This document shows, in pieces, positions 29,446-38,931 of a stretch of 64,000 bases of DNA. Source of the stretch: Pseudomonadota bacterium (GTDB taxonomy: Bacteria; Cyanobacteriota; Vampirovibrionia; Obscuribacterales; Obscuribacteraceae); the NCBI GenBank assembly GCA_021325555.1, contig JAJPGY010000016.1:62001-126000 (forward strand), read 5' to 3'. Within the stretch, counting starts at the first letter, position 1; each line of letters begins with the position of its first letter. Both the position numbers and the translations under genes were made by a program. A model generated the notes under the pieces. That model worked only from the letters and a program-made list of their open reading frames with translations, was not told where the DNA came from and made no database searches.

Positions 29446-30363
29446 TCAGGGCTGAAGTGCGGTCACCACCGATGATACCACATCTGAGACGATCGCTTCG
29501 CGGACGACCGGCTCTACAGGCTTGGCCACGGCGAGTTCCTCCACCGCCACATGCTCGACCAGGAAAGGCTTGCAGCCAAGACAAAGGGCGGCCACCTGAG
29601 CGAATGAATCGGTCGAACCCGTTACGAAAAATTTAGTCCTATCGAAGACGGTGGGCTCATGATCAATCATCGCGCCCGCCGCACAGTCGCCCGCTTCGCC
29701 CCAGAAAGAGCGCCAGAGATGCTCGGCCGGATCGACGAGCTCGACCGGCGCGGGCAAGAGCCCGGCCAGCAGCTCAGACAGGAACGGATAGTGCGTGCAG
29801 CCGAGAACGACGGCGCCCACCTGCTCCCCTTCAAGGTCCTTTACGTATCTCCAGAGCGCGTCTTTGCTGGCCGCCGTGCGCAGCTCACCGCGCTCGATCA
29901 GGGGAACCAGCTCCGGGCAGGCAATCTCCACCACCCGGGCAGACGGGTTGTGTCGCGCCACCGCCTGCGAGAAGGCCCTGGACCTTACCGTGGAGGCGGT
30001 GGCGAGAACCGCCACCTTTTTTGACAGGCCGGACAGATAGCGCGCCGCCGGCTCGATCAGATCATGGACGGGAAGCCCGGCGCACCCTCTGACGATCGGC
30101 CCGGCGGTGGCAGCGGAGGTATTGCAGGCCATAATGATGGCATGCACCGCCTGCGAACGGAGCCAGCCGACAACCTGCCCAGCAAAGGAGATGATCTCCT
30201 CGGGCGCCCGGTCTCCGTACGGGCAGCGAGCCGTGTCGGCCAGGTAGACAAACTCCGCCGCCCGCAACCCGGAGAGCCGGCGCAGCACGGAAAGCCCCCC
30301 AACGCCGGAGTCGAACAGCCCGATACGCATCCCGGCGCCGTTGCCGCAATCGAGTAAGCTCAA
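29446..30363 (-). CDS. murI: glutamate racemase
   Basis: MurI supplies D-glutamate for peptidoglycan. The family opening RIGLFDSGVGGLSVLRRL is followed by the catalytic cysteines in MACNTSAA and LGCTHYPFL, and YLADTARCPYG. The TTG at 30363 overlaps the amidase stop (TTGA) and has GGGAGGG about ten bases upstream, so I take it as the start (305 residues). An ATG at 30330 would give a more typical N-terminus but lacks proper ribosome-binding spacing. The overlap suggests coupling with the amidase gene, joining two cell-wall functions. Confidence 0.93.
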   Translation of the reverse strand: MSLLDCGNGAGMRIGLFDSGVGGLSVLRRLSGLRAAEFVYLADTARCPYGDRAPEEIISFAGQVVGWLRSQAVHAIIMACNTSAATAGPIVRGCAGLPVHDLIEPAARYLSGLSKKVAVLATASTVRSRAFSQAVARHNPSARVVEIACPELVPLIERGELRTAASKDALWRYVKDLEGEQVGAVVLGCTHYPFLSELLAGLLPAPVELVDPAEHLWRSFWGEAGDCAAGAMIDHEPTVFDRTKFFVTGSTDSFAQVAALCLGCKPFLVEHVAVEELAVAKPVEPVVREAIVSDVVSSVVTALQP

Positions 30364-32579
30364 TTCGTGGATCCCTCCCGGGCTTGGGTTCGTCTGGCCG
30401 TCCTGGCAGTAGCCGCCGCCAGCGAGGGGCCGCCTGCCGCCCCCACCGTCTCCGACTGCTTCGGCAGGCCGTGGGTTCCCGACCTGTCCTTTACCGCCGC
30501 CAGATCGTCGCGTCTGGACAGGTAGAGGATAACACCCTGGGCCAGAGCGCCGGCCACCTCGTCCTGGTAATCAGAGGAGATTAACTTACCCCGCTCCTCT
30601 TTGTTGGATATGAAACCCACCTCGGCCAGGACGGCGGGCACGCTGGTGTGGTTTATCACATAGAAGCGGGCCTTGCGGACAGAGCGGTCCGGGGCCTTCA
30701 GCCGGGCGACCAGGCTCTGATGCACCTGCCTGGCCAGCTCGCGGCTGGCCTCTGTCTGGTAATAGGTTTCGATGCCGTGGATCTCCGAGTCGCTCTCCAG
30801 CGAGTTTATGTGAACGCTGAGGAAGAGATCAGGGTTGACCGAATTGGTGAGCGCCACCCGCTCCTCCAGTGAAACCGCGCTGTCGTCCGCCCTCGTCATT
30901 ATCACCCTGGCCCCGCCGGCCTCGAGAATCTTCTTCAGCCTGTCAGCAATCCCCAGCGTCAGCTCCTTCTCGGCAATGTCGCCCCGCTGGGCGCCGGGGT
31001 CGCTGCCACCGTGCCCGGCGTCGAGCACGATCTTCGTTCCCGGCGGCACCCTGAGGGGGATCTGCACGGCAGGCTCGCCGCCGACGACAACCGTCAAGGC
31101 CAGGCGATCCGGCGCCGGTGACTCCCGCACCGTGACCTCGCTGCTCGCCAGATCGAGCACCAGCCGGGCGATCTGCTTGTCGCCGTCCGGATTGCCGACG
31201 CGCAGCGACCTCACGTAAGGGCCCGGCGCCACGTCTGGAGCCGGCAGGTTTGCGAGCGCTCCTGCGGACTCCAGGTCCACCACATAGCGCTCGGGGTCGT
31301 GCAGGCGAAACGATCGATAGGCAAGCGGGCGTACCCCCACCAGCCCAAGCCGGAACGAATCGCCGGCCGTCACCGACAGCCTGGGCAACCCCGCCGCCGC
31401 CGGGCTGTCCGCACCGGGCTCCGGCAAGGCGGCCCGGTTGGGATCGATGTTGCCGACAGGCTCTCTTGCCCCCGCCGGCAAAGCGGTAGCGGCCCGGCAC
31501 GCGGTGGTGGCCCTGGCTACGGGCGCAACCGCAGCGCCCGGCTGGGCCGCTTGCCCTGCGGGCACCGGGGAGCTCTGTTCCGGCCTGCCAAACAGGTGGC
31601 GCAACGCTCGCCGCCACCGACCCGCCTGCTTTTCCGGGGCCGCCCCGGGCGAAGTCGTGGCCGCCGGCTGCCGCCCGTCAGCCTGATTAGCCGGCGGTCG
31701 CGCGACCGCCGGCGCAGTCCCTTTGGCCACCTCCCGCACCGCCGGGAGTCCCGGCTGCACCGGTCCCGGCAGCGGCGCCGTTCTTGTCCCCGTGCGGGCA
31801 GGCTGCCCACCTTCCGGGATCCTGCCTTCTTTGTCCGCGGGTTGATTCTTGGAAACCGAGGCGATATCCCCAGTCTTTGAGCCAGGGCCGGACTCTCCGA
31901 CATCCTGCCCGACCCGCCTGCTATATGCTAAACCGATATCGGTTAAGCTACCTGACGAACCAATCCACGCCAGCTGCCCCTGTCCCGGGGCAGGTTGCCC
32001 GCTTCCCGATCTATATCGACTGTTTCCACCATCCTTCTGAGCCTGTCTGTCCGGCCCTAAACCGATATCGGTTGAGCTTGCCGGCGAAGCGACCCTGGCG
32101 ACCTGCCCTTTACCGCGGGCACGCGCTCCAGCCCGCCTTGCCGGGACGGACGCTCGCCACTTGACAATGAGCGCGCCCGGCGACGCACGAAAGGAGACGT
32201 CCCTGAGCAGGCGGGGCTGATAGGTGCCAATGGCGATCCGGGTGACCGGTGGATTGACCTGGAGCTGCCCGAAGTGCACCGAGACTATCCCGCCCGCAGC
32301 CGGGGTGATCTGCCGCGCAGGCTCCGACCACACCAGTCCCGGGAAATCGGCCGCCAGGACGGTCTCGCCATTGGGCCCGGGCAGGTACTGCACTGCCGGC
32401 CGCGACAGCGGCATTGCCTGGCTGGTGTTCACCACGGCCAGGTTGCCTGCGGCGTCCTCGACCAGGCTGACAACCCGATTGTACTGCCGCCCGCCCGCCG
32501 CCTCACCGGACCCTGGCAGGGCCAGCCAGAGCAGCAGGATAAGGATTCTCGCAAGTCCACGGCCGCCCAGCCGCTTCAT
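30360..32579 (-). CDS. N-acetylmuramoyl-L-alanine amidase with AMIN domain
   Basis: This secreted cell-wall hydrolase has 739 residues. A signal peptide (ILILLLWLALPGSGEAA) leads to an AMIN-like N-terminal region, then a long Gly/Pro/Ala-rich linker, a second AMIN domain (SYRSF-type region RSFRLHDPERYVVDLE), and an Amidase_3 catalytic domain: KIVLDAGHGGSDPGAQ, SVHINSLES and AEVGFISNKEER, which carry the zinc ligands and catalytic Glu. The linker holds two copies of the AACCGATATCGGTT palindrome, 129 bp (43 codons) apart, each read as TDIGL inside a tandemly repeated segment. ATG at 32579 follows AAGGTGAG. It is coupled to murI. Confidence 0.92.
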   Translation of the reverse strand: MKRLGGRGLARILILLLWLALPGSGEAAGGRQYNRVVSLVEDAAGNLAVVNTSQAMPLSRPAVQYLPGPNGETVLAADFPGLVWSEPARQITPAAGGIVSVHFGQLQVNPPVTRIAIGTYQPRLLRDVSFRASPGALIVKWRASVPARRAGARARGKGQVARVASPASSTDIGLGPDRQAQKDGGNSRYRSGSGQPAPGQGQLAWIGSSGSLTDIGLAYSRRVGQDVGESGPGSKTGDIASVSKNQPADKEGRIPEGGQPARTGTRTAPLPGPVQPGLPAVREVAKGTAPAVARPPANQADGRQPAATTSPGAAPEKQAGRWRRALRHLFGRPEQSSPVPAGQAAQPGAAVAPVARATTACRAATALPAGAREPVGNIDPNRAALPEPGADSPAAAGLPRLSVTAGDSFRLGLVGVRPLAYRSFRLHDPERYVVDLESAGALANLPAPDVAPGPYVRSLRVGNPDGDKQIARLVLDLASSEVTVRESPAPDRLALTVVVGGEPAVQIPLRVPPGTKIVLDAGHGGSDPGAQRGDIAEKELTLGIADRLKKILEAGGARVIMTRADDSAVSLEERVALTNSVNPDLFLSVHINSLESDSEIHGIETYYQTEASRELARQVHQSLVARLKAPDRSVRKARFYVINHTSVPAVLAEVGFISNKEERGKLISSDYQDEVAGALAQGVILYLSRRDDLAAVKDRSGTHGLPKQSETVGAAGGPSLAAATARTARRTQAREGSTN
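31927..31948. repeat. AACCGATATCGGTT palindrome, copy B (inside amidase gene)
   Basis: A 22-bp palindrome with one mismatched pair, sharing the exact 14-bp core with copy A. On the coding strand it is read in frame as SLTDIGLA. Confidence 0.85.
32051..32084. repeat. AACCGATATCGGTT palindrome, copy C (inside amidase gene)
   Basis: Exact 14-bp core within a 34-bp segment bounded by CCGG on both sides, as in copy A, but with the outer arms degraded. It is read in frame as SSTDIGLG. Confidence 0.8.
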
Positions 32580-32622
32580 GAACTCACCTTAACTTTCTAG
32601 GCGGAGCAATTTTAACACGACA

Positions 32623-32650
32623 TTGGAGCAGTCAAGTAAGCGGATATACA
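32623..32650 (+). promoter_or_regulatory. possible promoter for hppA
   Basis: TTGGAG and TATACA are spaced 16 bases apart, about 110 bp before the hppA start in an AT-rich gap. By-eye match only. Confidence 0.3.
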
Positions 32651-32759
32651 GCGGTTATACGATGCCACCACCGGTGAGGCGTAAATAAATTTTGAGCTAA
32701 AGAACCTAAATCTCCACACCTGATACTCTGGATGAGATCCGCTTGTAGGAGTTGTTGAC

Positions 32760-34838
32760 ATGGATAGCCTTTTAGTACCGGTCGGCTGCGCCGTCGTGGC
32801 GCTTTTGTACGGGTTGTTCGTTAGCCTCTGGGTGCTCAAGTTGAACCCGGGTTCTGAGCGCATGCAACAGATCGCCTCGGCAATTCAAGAGGGCGCCAGA
32901 GCCTACATGAACAGGCAATACACGACGATCGCCTTCGTCGGCGCCGCGCTTTTCTTTGTGATCGGGGTGGCCCTCAACTGGAGAACCGCTGCCGGTTTCG
33001 CCACTGGAGCCGTGCTGAGCGGCCTGGCCGGCTACATCGGCATGTTCGTGTCCGTGCGGGCAAATGTGCGCACGGCCCAGGCGGCCAGCGAAGGCCTGCC
33101 GAAGGCTCTGGAGGTCGCGTTCAAGGGCGGGTCCGTGACCGGGCTCCTGGTAGTGGGCCTGGGCTTGCTGGGCGTCTCCGTCTTCTACTGGATCGTTCGC
33201 GACGTCAACGCCCTGGTGGGGCTGGGCTTCGGGGCGAGCTTGATCTCCGTATTCGCCCGTCTGGGCGGCGGCATCTACACAAAGGCCGCCGACGTGGGCG
33301 CCGACCTGGTCGGCAAGGTTGAAGCCGGCATTCCCGAGGACGATCCGAGAAACCCGGCCGTCATCGCCGACAATGTCGGCGACAACGTCGGTGACTGTGC
33401 CGGCATGGCCGCCGATCTCTTCGAGACCTACGCGGTGACGGCTATCGCCACCATGCTCCTGGCCTGGATCACCTTTGCCGGCGACATCGCCGCCGGCAAC
33501 GAAAACGTCATTCTCTACCCGCTCATGCTGGGCGGCGTCTCCATTCTCGCCTCCGTAATAGGCACGTTCTTCGTCAAGCTGGGGGCAAACAAGAACATCA
33601 TGGGGGCGCTTTACAAGGGTCTGGTAGTGTCGGGTCTGCTTGCTGCGGCGGCATTTTACCCGATAACCACTAGCATGATGGGCGGACTGGCACGAGACGG
33701 CAAGCCGGTGGATCCGCTTATGTTCTGGCTGGCGTCGCTGGTCGGGCTGGTTGTGACCGGGCTCATCGTGTGGATCACCGAATACTACACCTCCACGCAC
33801 TTCAAGCCGGTGCAAAGCATAGCCAAGGCCTCGCAGACCGGGCATGCCACCAACATCATCGCCGGCCTGGCCGTTTCAATGCGCTCGACGGCGCTGCCGG
33901 TGATCGTGATTATCGTCGGCATCCTGACCTCGTATGCGCTGGCGGGCGTGTTCGGCGTGGCGCTGGCTGCCATGTCCATGCTCTCCATGGCCGGCATCAT
34001 CGTCGCCATCGACTCTTACGGGCCTATCACGGACAACGCGGGCGGCATCGCCGAGATGGCCGAGCTGCCAGCCGAGATCCGCAACATCACCGATCCGCTT
34101 GACGCCGTCGGCAACACCACCAAGGCCGTCACCAAAGGCTACGCCATAGGCTCGGCCGGGCTGGCGGCGATCGTGCTGTTCAACTCTTACACGCAGGACC
34201 TGCAGCACAAGATTGCCGAGTCCGGGCAGAAGGTGGCGCTGTCTTTCGACCTTTCCAACCCGTTCGTGCTCTGCGGGCTCTTTCTCGGCGGCCTTATCCC
34301 GTTCCTTTTCGGGGCATTGGCCATGGAGGCGGTCGGTCGCGCGGGCGGCCTGGTTGTCGAGGAGGTGCGCAGGCAGTTCAGGAGCATACCGGGGATCATG
34401 GAAGGGACCGCCAAGCCGGAATACGGCGCCTGCGTGGACATCGTCACCAGATCGGCGATCAAGCAGATGGTGCTGCCCGCCCTGCTGCCGGTTCTCACGC
34501 CCTGCGTGATCGCCGCGCTCGGTTATCTCTGGCTGTCCCACGCGCTTCCCGGTGAATACGCCGCCGCCAAGATGCTGGGCGGCGTGCTGGTCGGCAGCAT
34601 TGTCACCGGCATCTTTGTGGCCGTCTCCATGACCTCTGGCGGGGGCGCCTGGGACAACGCCAAGAAGTATATCGAGGAGGGCCATTTCGGCGGCAAGGGA
34701 TCCGAGGCCCACAAGGCGGCGGTCACCGGCGACACCGTCGGCGACCCTTACAAGGACACGGCCGGGCCGGCGATCAACCCGATGATAAAGATCCTGAACA
34801 TCGTCGCCCTTTTGCTGGTCGGCTTTCTGGCCCACTAA
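32760..34838 (+). CDS. hppA: membrane-bound proton-translocating pyrophosphatase
   Basis: This 692-residue polytopic enzyme uses pyrophosphate hydrolysis to pump protons. The family signature [11 protein letters not shown], the following [13 protein letters not shown], and the C-terminal [14 protein letters not shown] and [14 protein letters not shown] segments are all intact. The sequence GNTTKA places Lys at the position that, in characterised enzymes, marks the potassium-independent H+-pumping class (the potassium-dependent class has Ala). TAGGAG precedes the ATG by 9 bases. A GNAT gene follows 35 bp downstream. Confidence 0.95.
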   Translation: MDSLLVPVGCAVVALLYGLFVSLWVLKLNPGSERMQQIASAIQEGARAYMNRQYTTIAFVGAALFFVIGVALNWRTAAGFATGAVLSGLAGYIGMFVSVRANVRTAQAASEGLPKALEVAFKGGSVTGLLVVGLGLLGVSVFYWIVRDVNALVGLGFGASLISVFARLGGGIYTKAADVGADLVGKVEAGIPEDDPRNPAVIADNVGDNVGDCAGMAADLFETYAVTAIATMLLAWITFAGDIAAGNENVILYPLMLGGVSILASVIGTFFVKLGANKNIMGALYKGLVVSGLLAAAAFYPITTSMMGGLARDGKPVDPLMFWLASLVGLVVTGLIVWITEYYTSTHFKPVQSIAKASQTGHATNIIAGLAVSMRSTALPVIVIIVGILTSYALAGVFGVALAAMSMLSMAGIIVAIDSYGPITDNAGGIAEMAELPAEIRNITDPLDAVGNTTKAVTKGYAIGSAGLAAIVLFNSYTQDLQHKIAESGQKVALSFDLSNPFVLCGLFLGGLIPFLFGALAMEAVGRAGGLVVEEVRRQFRSIPGIMEGTAKPEYGACVDIVTRSAIKQMVLPALLPVLTPCVIAALGYLWLSHALPGEYAAAKMLGGVLVGSIVTGIFVAVSMTSGGGAWDNAKKYIEEGHFGGKGSEAHKAAVTGDTVGDPYKDTAGPAINPMIKILNIVALLLVGFLAH

Positions 34839-34873
34839 GCGAGCTGCCCTGTCCGAACCGCCGGGGAAGAAGT

Positions 34874-35338
34874 ATGCAGATTCGACTGGGCAACCGCCAG
34901 GACGAGCCCGCCATAACCGATCTGGTTTACACGGTGATGAAGGAGTTCAAGCTCGCCGTGAACCCGGAGGGCGCCGAGTCCGATCTGAAAAACATCGAGG
35001 CCGGCTACTTCGCCCGCGACGGGATCTTTCTTGTCGCCGAGCAGGACGGGCAGATCGTTGGGATAGCCGGCGCCCGCCGGGCCAGCGAGCAGATCCTGGA
35101 GCTTGTGCGCGTAGCCGTGGCTAGGCAGTGGCGCCGCCAGGGGATCGCCCGCAAGCTCGTATCGACGGTGCTTTCCTTCGCCGCCGATCTAGGATACGAA
35201 AGGGTGCAGGTCGAGCCGGCGAGACAGTACCCGGGCAGCGATCAGGTTCTCATGCGCTTCGGCTTCACATCGGATCCGGGCGAGGACGCCCAGCAACCCT
35301 GGTATTACCGGCTCGAGCGCTCAGGCCTGCGGGCGTGA
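34874..35338 (+). CDS. GNAT family N-acetyltransferase
   Basis: A 154-residue GCN5-type acetyltransferase. The acetyl-CoA binding motif A is visible as VRVAVARQWRRQGIARKL, followed by the beta5/alpha4 part ERVQVEPARQ and LMRFGF. The substrate cannot be inferred. It is probably cotranscribed with hppA (35 bp gap) and ends convergently with mtnA, the two coding regions overlapping by 18 bp. Confidence 0.82.
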   Translation: MQIRLGNRQDEPAITDLVYTVMKEFKLAVNPEGAESDLKNIEAGYFARDGIFLVAEQDGQIVGIAGARRASEQILELVRVAVARQWRRQGIARKLVSTVLSFAADLGYERVQVEPARQYPGSDQVLMRFGFTSDPGEDAQQPWYYRLERSGLRA

Positions 35339-36412
35339 GGACACCGCGCCGGCCAGGGACCGCTCATAGGGCGGGCGCAGGATGCCGGCCTCGGTAATGA
35401 TGGCCGTTATCAGGCGCGCCGGCGTCACATCGAAGGCCGGGTTCCAGACCTTGACCCCGGGCGGGCAGATCGCCAGGCCACCGATAACGGTCACCTCGGA
35501 GGCGTCCCTCTCCTCGATCGGGATCTGGGCGCCGCAGGCGATCGAGGGATCGACGGTGGACAGGGGGGCGGCCACATAAAACGGGATCCCGTGAGCGCCG
35601 GCCAGAACGGCCAGCGTGTAGGTGCCTATCTTGTTGGCCGTGTCCCCGTTGGCGGCGATGCGGTCCGCCCCCACCACCACCAGGTCGACCCTGCCGGTGG
35701 CCATCAGGTGGCCGGCCATCGAGTCGGTGATGAGCACGGGCGTGATCCCGTCGGCCAGCAGCTCCCAGGCGGTGAGCCGGGAGCCCTGCTGGCGCGGGCG
35801 CGTCTCGTCGACATAGACGGTAAGCGAGGCGCCGGCCTCGCGGGCGGCGCGGATGACACCAAGGGCGGTGCCATAGTAGCCGGTGGCCAGGGCCCCGGCG
35901 TTGCAGTGGGTGAGCACCGAGGCGCGGGCGCCTACCAGGGTGGCGCCTGCCCTGCCGATGGCCAGGCAGGTGCGCCGGTAAGCCTCCAGGATCTCCCGGG
36001 CGGCGGCCACCAGGGTCTCGGCCAGGCGGTCGACCGCCTCGTCGGGACTGCGGCAGGCCCGCTCGTAGACCGCCTGCGTATCAAAGCGCAGATTGACGGC
36101 CGTCGGTCGCGTCTGCTGCAGTTTGTCCCTGGCCTCGGCAAGCCGGCGCAGGAAGTCGGCCCGGGACTGACACGTGGAGGCCAGCCTCCTGCCCTCGCAA
36201 GCCAGGGCCAGCGCCGCCGCCGCCCCGATGGCCGGCGCCCCCCGCACGACCATCTCCTTGATGGCAAAGCACATGTCATCGAGCCCGGTGGCGTCGAACC
36301 GCTCCAGCGCCTCGGGCAGCTTGCGCTGGTCGACCAGCATGATCCGCCCGTCGACCACCTCGATAGGGACGACGCGGGAGGTGCCGGACTTGTCGGAGGC
36401 TGTTCCTGTCAT
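35321..36412 (-). CDS. mtnA: S-methyl-5-thioribose-1-phosphate isomerase
   Basis: MtnA converts methylthioribose-1-phosphate to methylthioribulose-1-phosphate in methionine salvage and belongs to the eIF2B-like fold. Motifs are MVVRGAPAIGAAAALALA, THCNAGALATGYYGTALGVI, ADRIAANGDTANKIGTYTLA and NPAFDVTPARLI. I start at ATG 36412 (363 residues), just before the conserved VVPIEVVDGRIMLVDQ; the open frame extends 49 codons upstream through a region of inverted repeats and is unlikely to be coding. No other salvage genes are adjacent. Confidence 0.92.
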   Translation of the reverse strand: MTGTASDKSGTSRVVPIEVVDGRIMLVDQRKLPEALERFDATGLDDMCFAIKEMVVRGAPAIGAAAALALACEGRRLASTCQSRADFLRRLAEARDKLQQTRPTAVNLRFDTQAVYERACRSPDEAVDRLAETLVAAAREILEAYRRTCLAIGRAGATLVGARASVLTHCNAGALATGYYGTALGVIRAAREAGASLTVYVDETRPRQQGSRLTAWELLADGITPVLITDSMAGHLMATGRVDLVVVGADRIAANGDTANKIGTYTLAVLAGAHGIPFYVAAPLSTVDPSIACGAQIPIEERDASEVTVIGGLAICPPGVKVWNPAFDVTPARLITAIITEAGILRPPYERSLAGAVSSRPQA

Positions 36413-36465
36413 CGGGGCGCGCTCAACGCCCCTATTGTAGCCGGAGCCGCCCCGCTTATCGCCTG

Positions 36466-36504
36466 AAGGCAATCCCGAACTGGCGGACAGTCCGGGATTG
36501 CCTT
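36466..36504. repeat. 39-bp hairpin between mtnA and ftsZ
   Basis: Twelve-base perfect arms AAGGCAATCCCG and CGGGATTGCCTT enclose a second small stem (ACTG/CAGT). It lies just upstream of mtnA and 3' of no terminator-like T-run. Confidence 0.75.
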
Positions 36505-36505
36505 G

Positions 36506-36614
36506 TCTTCCAGCGAACCGCGGGCTCGCTGGTGCTCGCTCGGTCAGGCCGGGTCGCATTGCTGCCGGCCGGCAGCCGAGCCGCTCCGGAGGCTACGCCT
36601 CCTTCGCTGGAAGA
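36506..36614. repeat. nested inverted-repeat element between mtnA and ftsZ
   Basis: Outer 12-base arms TCTTCCAGCGAA and TTCGCTGGAAGA enclose a 16-bp perfect palindrome GCTGCCGGCCGGCAGC and a hairpin GGAGGC-TAC-GCCTCC. Together with the adjacent 39-bp hairpin it fills most of the gap between the two genes. Confidence 0.7.
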
Positions 36615-36630
36615 TTCGATTGTCGTGCTT

Positions 36631-37746
36631 TCAGCGGCCCTGCCTGGCCCGGAGGAACTCCGGGATGTCCAGGATGTCGCTGGCGATCTTCTTGAACTCG
36701 GGGGCGGTGCGCGGCGGCTCCGGGCGCGCGCCGACCGAGGCCGCCACCCGGGCTTTGGCCGGCTGCTGCTGGGCAGCCATCTCGAAGCCGGTGGCAATCA
36801 CCGTGATAAGCACCTCGCCGTGCAGCCGCTCGTCAAGGACGGCACCAAAGATGATGTTGGCCTCGTCGGACACGGCCGAGTAGATGACGTTGGCCGCCTC
36901 CTGCACCTCGTGCAGCGTCAGGTCCGGCCCGCCGGTGACGCTGAAGATCACCCCGGAGGCACCATCGATGGTGGTCTCCAGCAGCGGGCTGTTGATGGCG
37001 TTGCGCGCCGCCTCAACGGCCCGGCCTTCGCCGGTGGCCTTGCCCAGGCCCATGAGCGCCGAGCCGGCTGTCTGCATGACCGCCTTCACGTCGGCAAAGT
37101 CGACGTTGATAAGCCCGGGCACTGTGATGATATCGGATATGCCCTGCACACCCTGCATGAGCACCTTGTCGGCCTCGGTGAAGGCCTCCTGCATCGAGGC
37201 GCGGTGATCGACCACCTCCAGCAGGCGCTGGTTGGGGATGACGATGAGCGTGTCCACCCGGGACTTGATCTCCTCGATGCCCAGCTCGGCCTGATTGCTG
37301 CGCCGCCTTCCCTCGAAGAGGAAAGGCTTCGTGACCACGCCCACGGAGAGCGCGCCAATCTCCTTGGCCACCTCGGCCACCACCGGCGCCGCGCCGGTGC
37401 CGGTGCCGCCGCCCATGCCGGCGGCGATGAAGACCATGTCCGCGCCGTCGAGGGCGGCCGCTATCTCCTCCCGGCTCTCCTCGGCGGCCTTCTGCCCGAC
37501 CGTCGGGTTGCCGCCGGCTCCCAGACCGCGGGTCAGCTTGGTGCCGATCTGCAGACGGTTCTTGGCCGAGGCCAGTTCGAGGGCCTGGTGATCCGTATTG
37601 CACGACCAGAACTCGATGCCGTTCAAGCCGGCCGCAATCATCCGGTTCACCGCGTTGGAACCGGCCCCGCCGACACCAATCACCTTGATGTTGGCCGTGT
37701 TTTCTAACCGCTTGGCCTTATCAACAATTTCAGTTCGGTCCGCCAC
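36631..37746 (-). CDS. ftsZ: cell division protein FtsZ
   Basis: FtsZ is the tubulin-like GTPase that forms the division ring. The 371-residue protein has [15 protein letters not shown], the tubulin signature [18 protein letters not shown], and the T7-loop region [11 protein letters not shown]. The C-terminal tail is short and ends in [14 protein letters not shown], a recognisable conserved C-terminal peptide. The start is GTG at 37746 with GAGG upstream. It is not next to ftsA or mur genes; TPR genes lie upstream on the same strand. Confidence 0.97.
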   Translation of the reverse strand: MADRTEIVDKAKRLENTANIKVIGVGGAGSNAVNRMIAAGLNGIEFWSCNTDHQALELASAKNRLQIGTKLTRGLGAGGNPTVGQKAAEESREEIAAALDGADMVFIAAGMGGGTGTGAAPVVAEVAKEIGALSVGVVTKPFLFEGRRRSNQAELGIEEIKSRVDTLIVIPNQRLLEVVDHRASMQEAFTEADKVLMQGVQGISDIITVPGLINVDFADVKAVMQTAGSALMGLGKATGEGRAVEAARNAINSPLLETTIDGASGVIFSVTGGPDLTLHEVQEAANVIYSAVSDEANIIFGAVLDERLHGEVLITVIATGFEMAAQQQPAKARVAASVGARPEPPRTAPEFKKIASDILDIPEFLRARQGR

Positions 37747-38041
37747 GACTGATTAACCTCATCTTAGGGCTGGGACGATGGTCGACCTACAGGAGCCTGT
37801 TATCTTGGCAGGCAAAAATGAGCGCTTGCAAACGCCGACCCCGTTTACTCGACTCGAAATGGTAGAGGGTTCCCTGGCTATTTGCAAGCCACCAAATGCC
37901 GTATGTTGTTAACCTTTTCAAAGGTTGCGGCCTCGCCCATAAATGCTCGGAGCGGTTGTCATTCCCTTGGCTGCCTGCTCGCCGGGCACACGCAATTCCG
38001 CCCGCCGCCTGAAATTAGAAATCGCAAATATGTCGCCGCCG

Positions 38042-38866
38042 TTACCTGCCGCCCGCGGCCGCCCGCATCTTGGAAAGGGCAGATCGGATGGCCGGGTTGC
38101 CGGGATCGAGCTTGAGCGCGCGCTCCTCGGTCTTCACCGCCCTTTCCATCTCGCCGCCGGCAGCCTGCACGGCAGCCAGGAGCCTGAGCGCATCGGCGTT
38201 GCGCGGGTCGAGCTCGACACAGCGCTCGAGGGCGCTCCGCGCCTGGGCGGTCTTGCCCCTGGCCACGTAAGCGCTGCCCAGATAATAGTAGGTGTCGGCA
38301 TCGCCGGGGGCGATGCGCGCCGCCTGGCTCTCCTCGAAGATCTGCCCGTCGAAGTCGCCCTTGAGCCCGAGAACCGCCCCCAGGTCCCGGTGGGCAGCAG
38401 CCAGCTGCGGGTTCAGCTTCAAAGCCTGGCGGAATTCGCCTATCGCCTCGTCGGTCTTCTGCTTGCGGCTCCACACCTGGCCGAGCTTGTGGTGATAGTC
38501 GGCGTTGTTGGGGTCGAGCCGGAGCGCCTGCTTGAGCGCCTGGGCAGCACCATCGAGATCGCCCCTGCGCACCAGCGCCCGGGCCAGCCCGTACTGCGGC
38601 TCGGCATCCTCCGGGGCCAGCTTGATCGCCTGCCTGAACTCGGAGGCGGCACCCTCGAGATCGCCGGACATCAGGTAGACCCGGCCCAGGCGGATGCGCG
38701 TGGTCGGGTTGCCGGGATTGGCCTCGATAGCCGAGCGGTACCTGATGATGGCGTTTCTTATGTCCTCGTCCGCCTCCGAGCAGACAACAGGCAGGCAGAG
38801 TCCGGCGGCGAGAACCGGCACAAGCACGGCTGCCACGAGCAAAGGAAGCGCACCCCAGTTCATCAT
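38042..38866 (-). CDS. secreted TPR protein
   Basis: A 274-residue protein with an N-terminal signal peptide (LPLLVAAVLVPVLAAGLCL) and about six TPR units, for example GDLEGAASEFRQAIKLAPED, GDLDGAAQALKQALRLDPNN and KTDEAIGEFRQALKLNPQL. It probably works in the periplasm as a scaffold; no enzymatic domain is seen. It lies between a second TPR gene (66 bp upstream) and ftsZ (295 bp downstream) on the same strand. Two adjacent ATGs open the frame. Confidence 0.8.
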   Translation of the reverse strand: MMNWGALPLLVAAVLVPVLAAGLCLPVVCSEADEDIRNAIIRYRSAIEANPGNPTTRIRLGRVYLMSGDLEGAASEFRQAIKLAPEDAEPQYGLARALVRRGDLDGAAQALKQALRLDPNNADYHHKLGQVWSRKQKTDEAIGEFRQALKLNPQLAAAHRDLGAVLGLKGDFDGQIFEESQAARIAPGDADTYYYLGSAYVARGKTAQARSALERCVELDPRNADALRLLAAVQAAGGEMERAVKTEERALKLDPGNPAIRSALSKMRAAAGGR

Positions 38867-38931
38867 CCAAAAAGCCTCAGGGCGACGAGAGCTATCAGTT
38901 TAATGTTAATGCAAAACCGGCGGTCAGGCCC

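Noticed and set aside
36413..36559. N-terminal extension of mtnA by 49 codons
   Set aside because: It runs through inverted repeats and does not resemble MtnA; the conserved start is near 36412.
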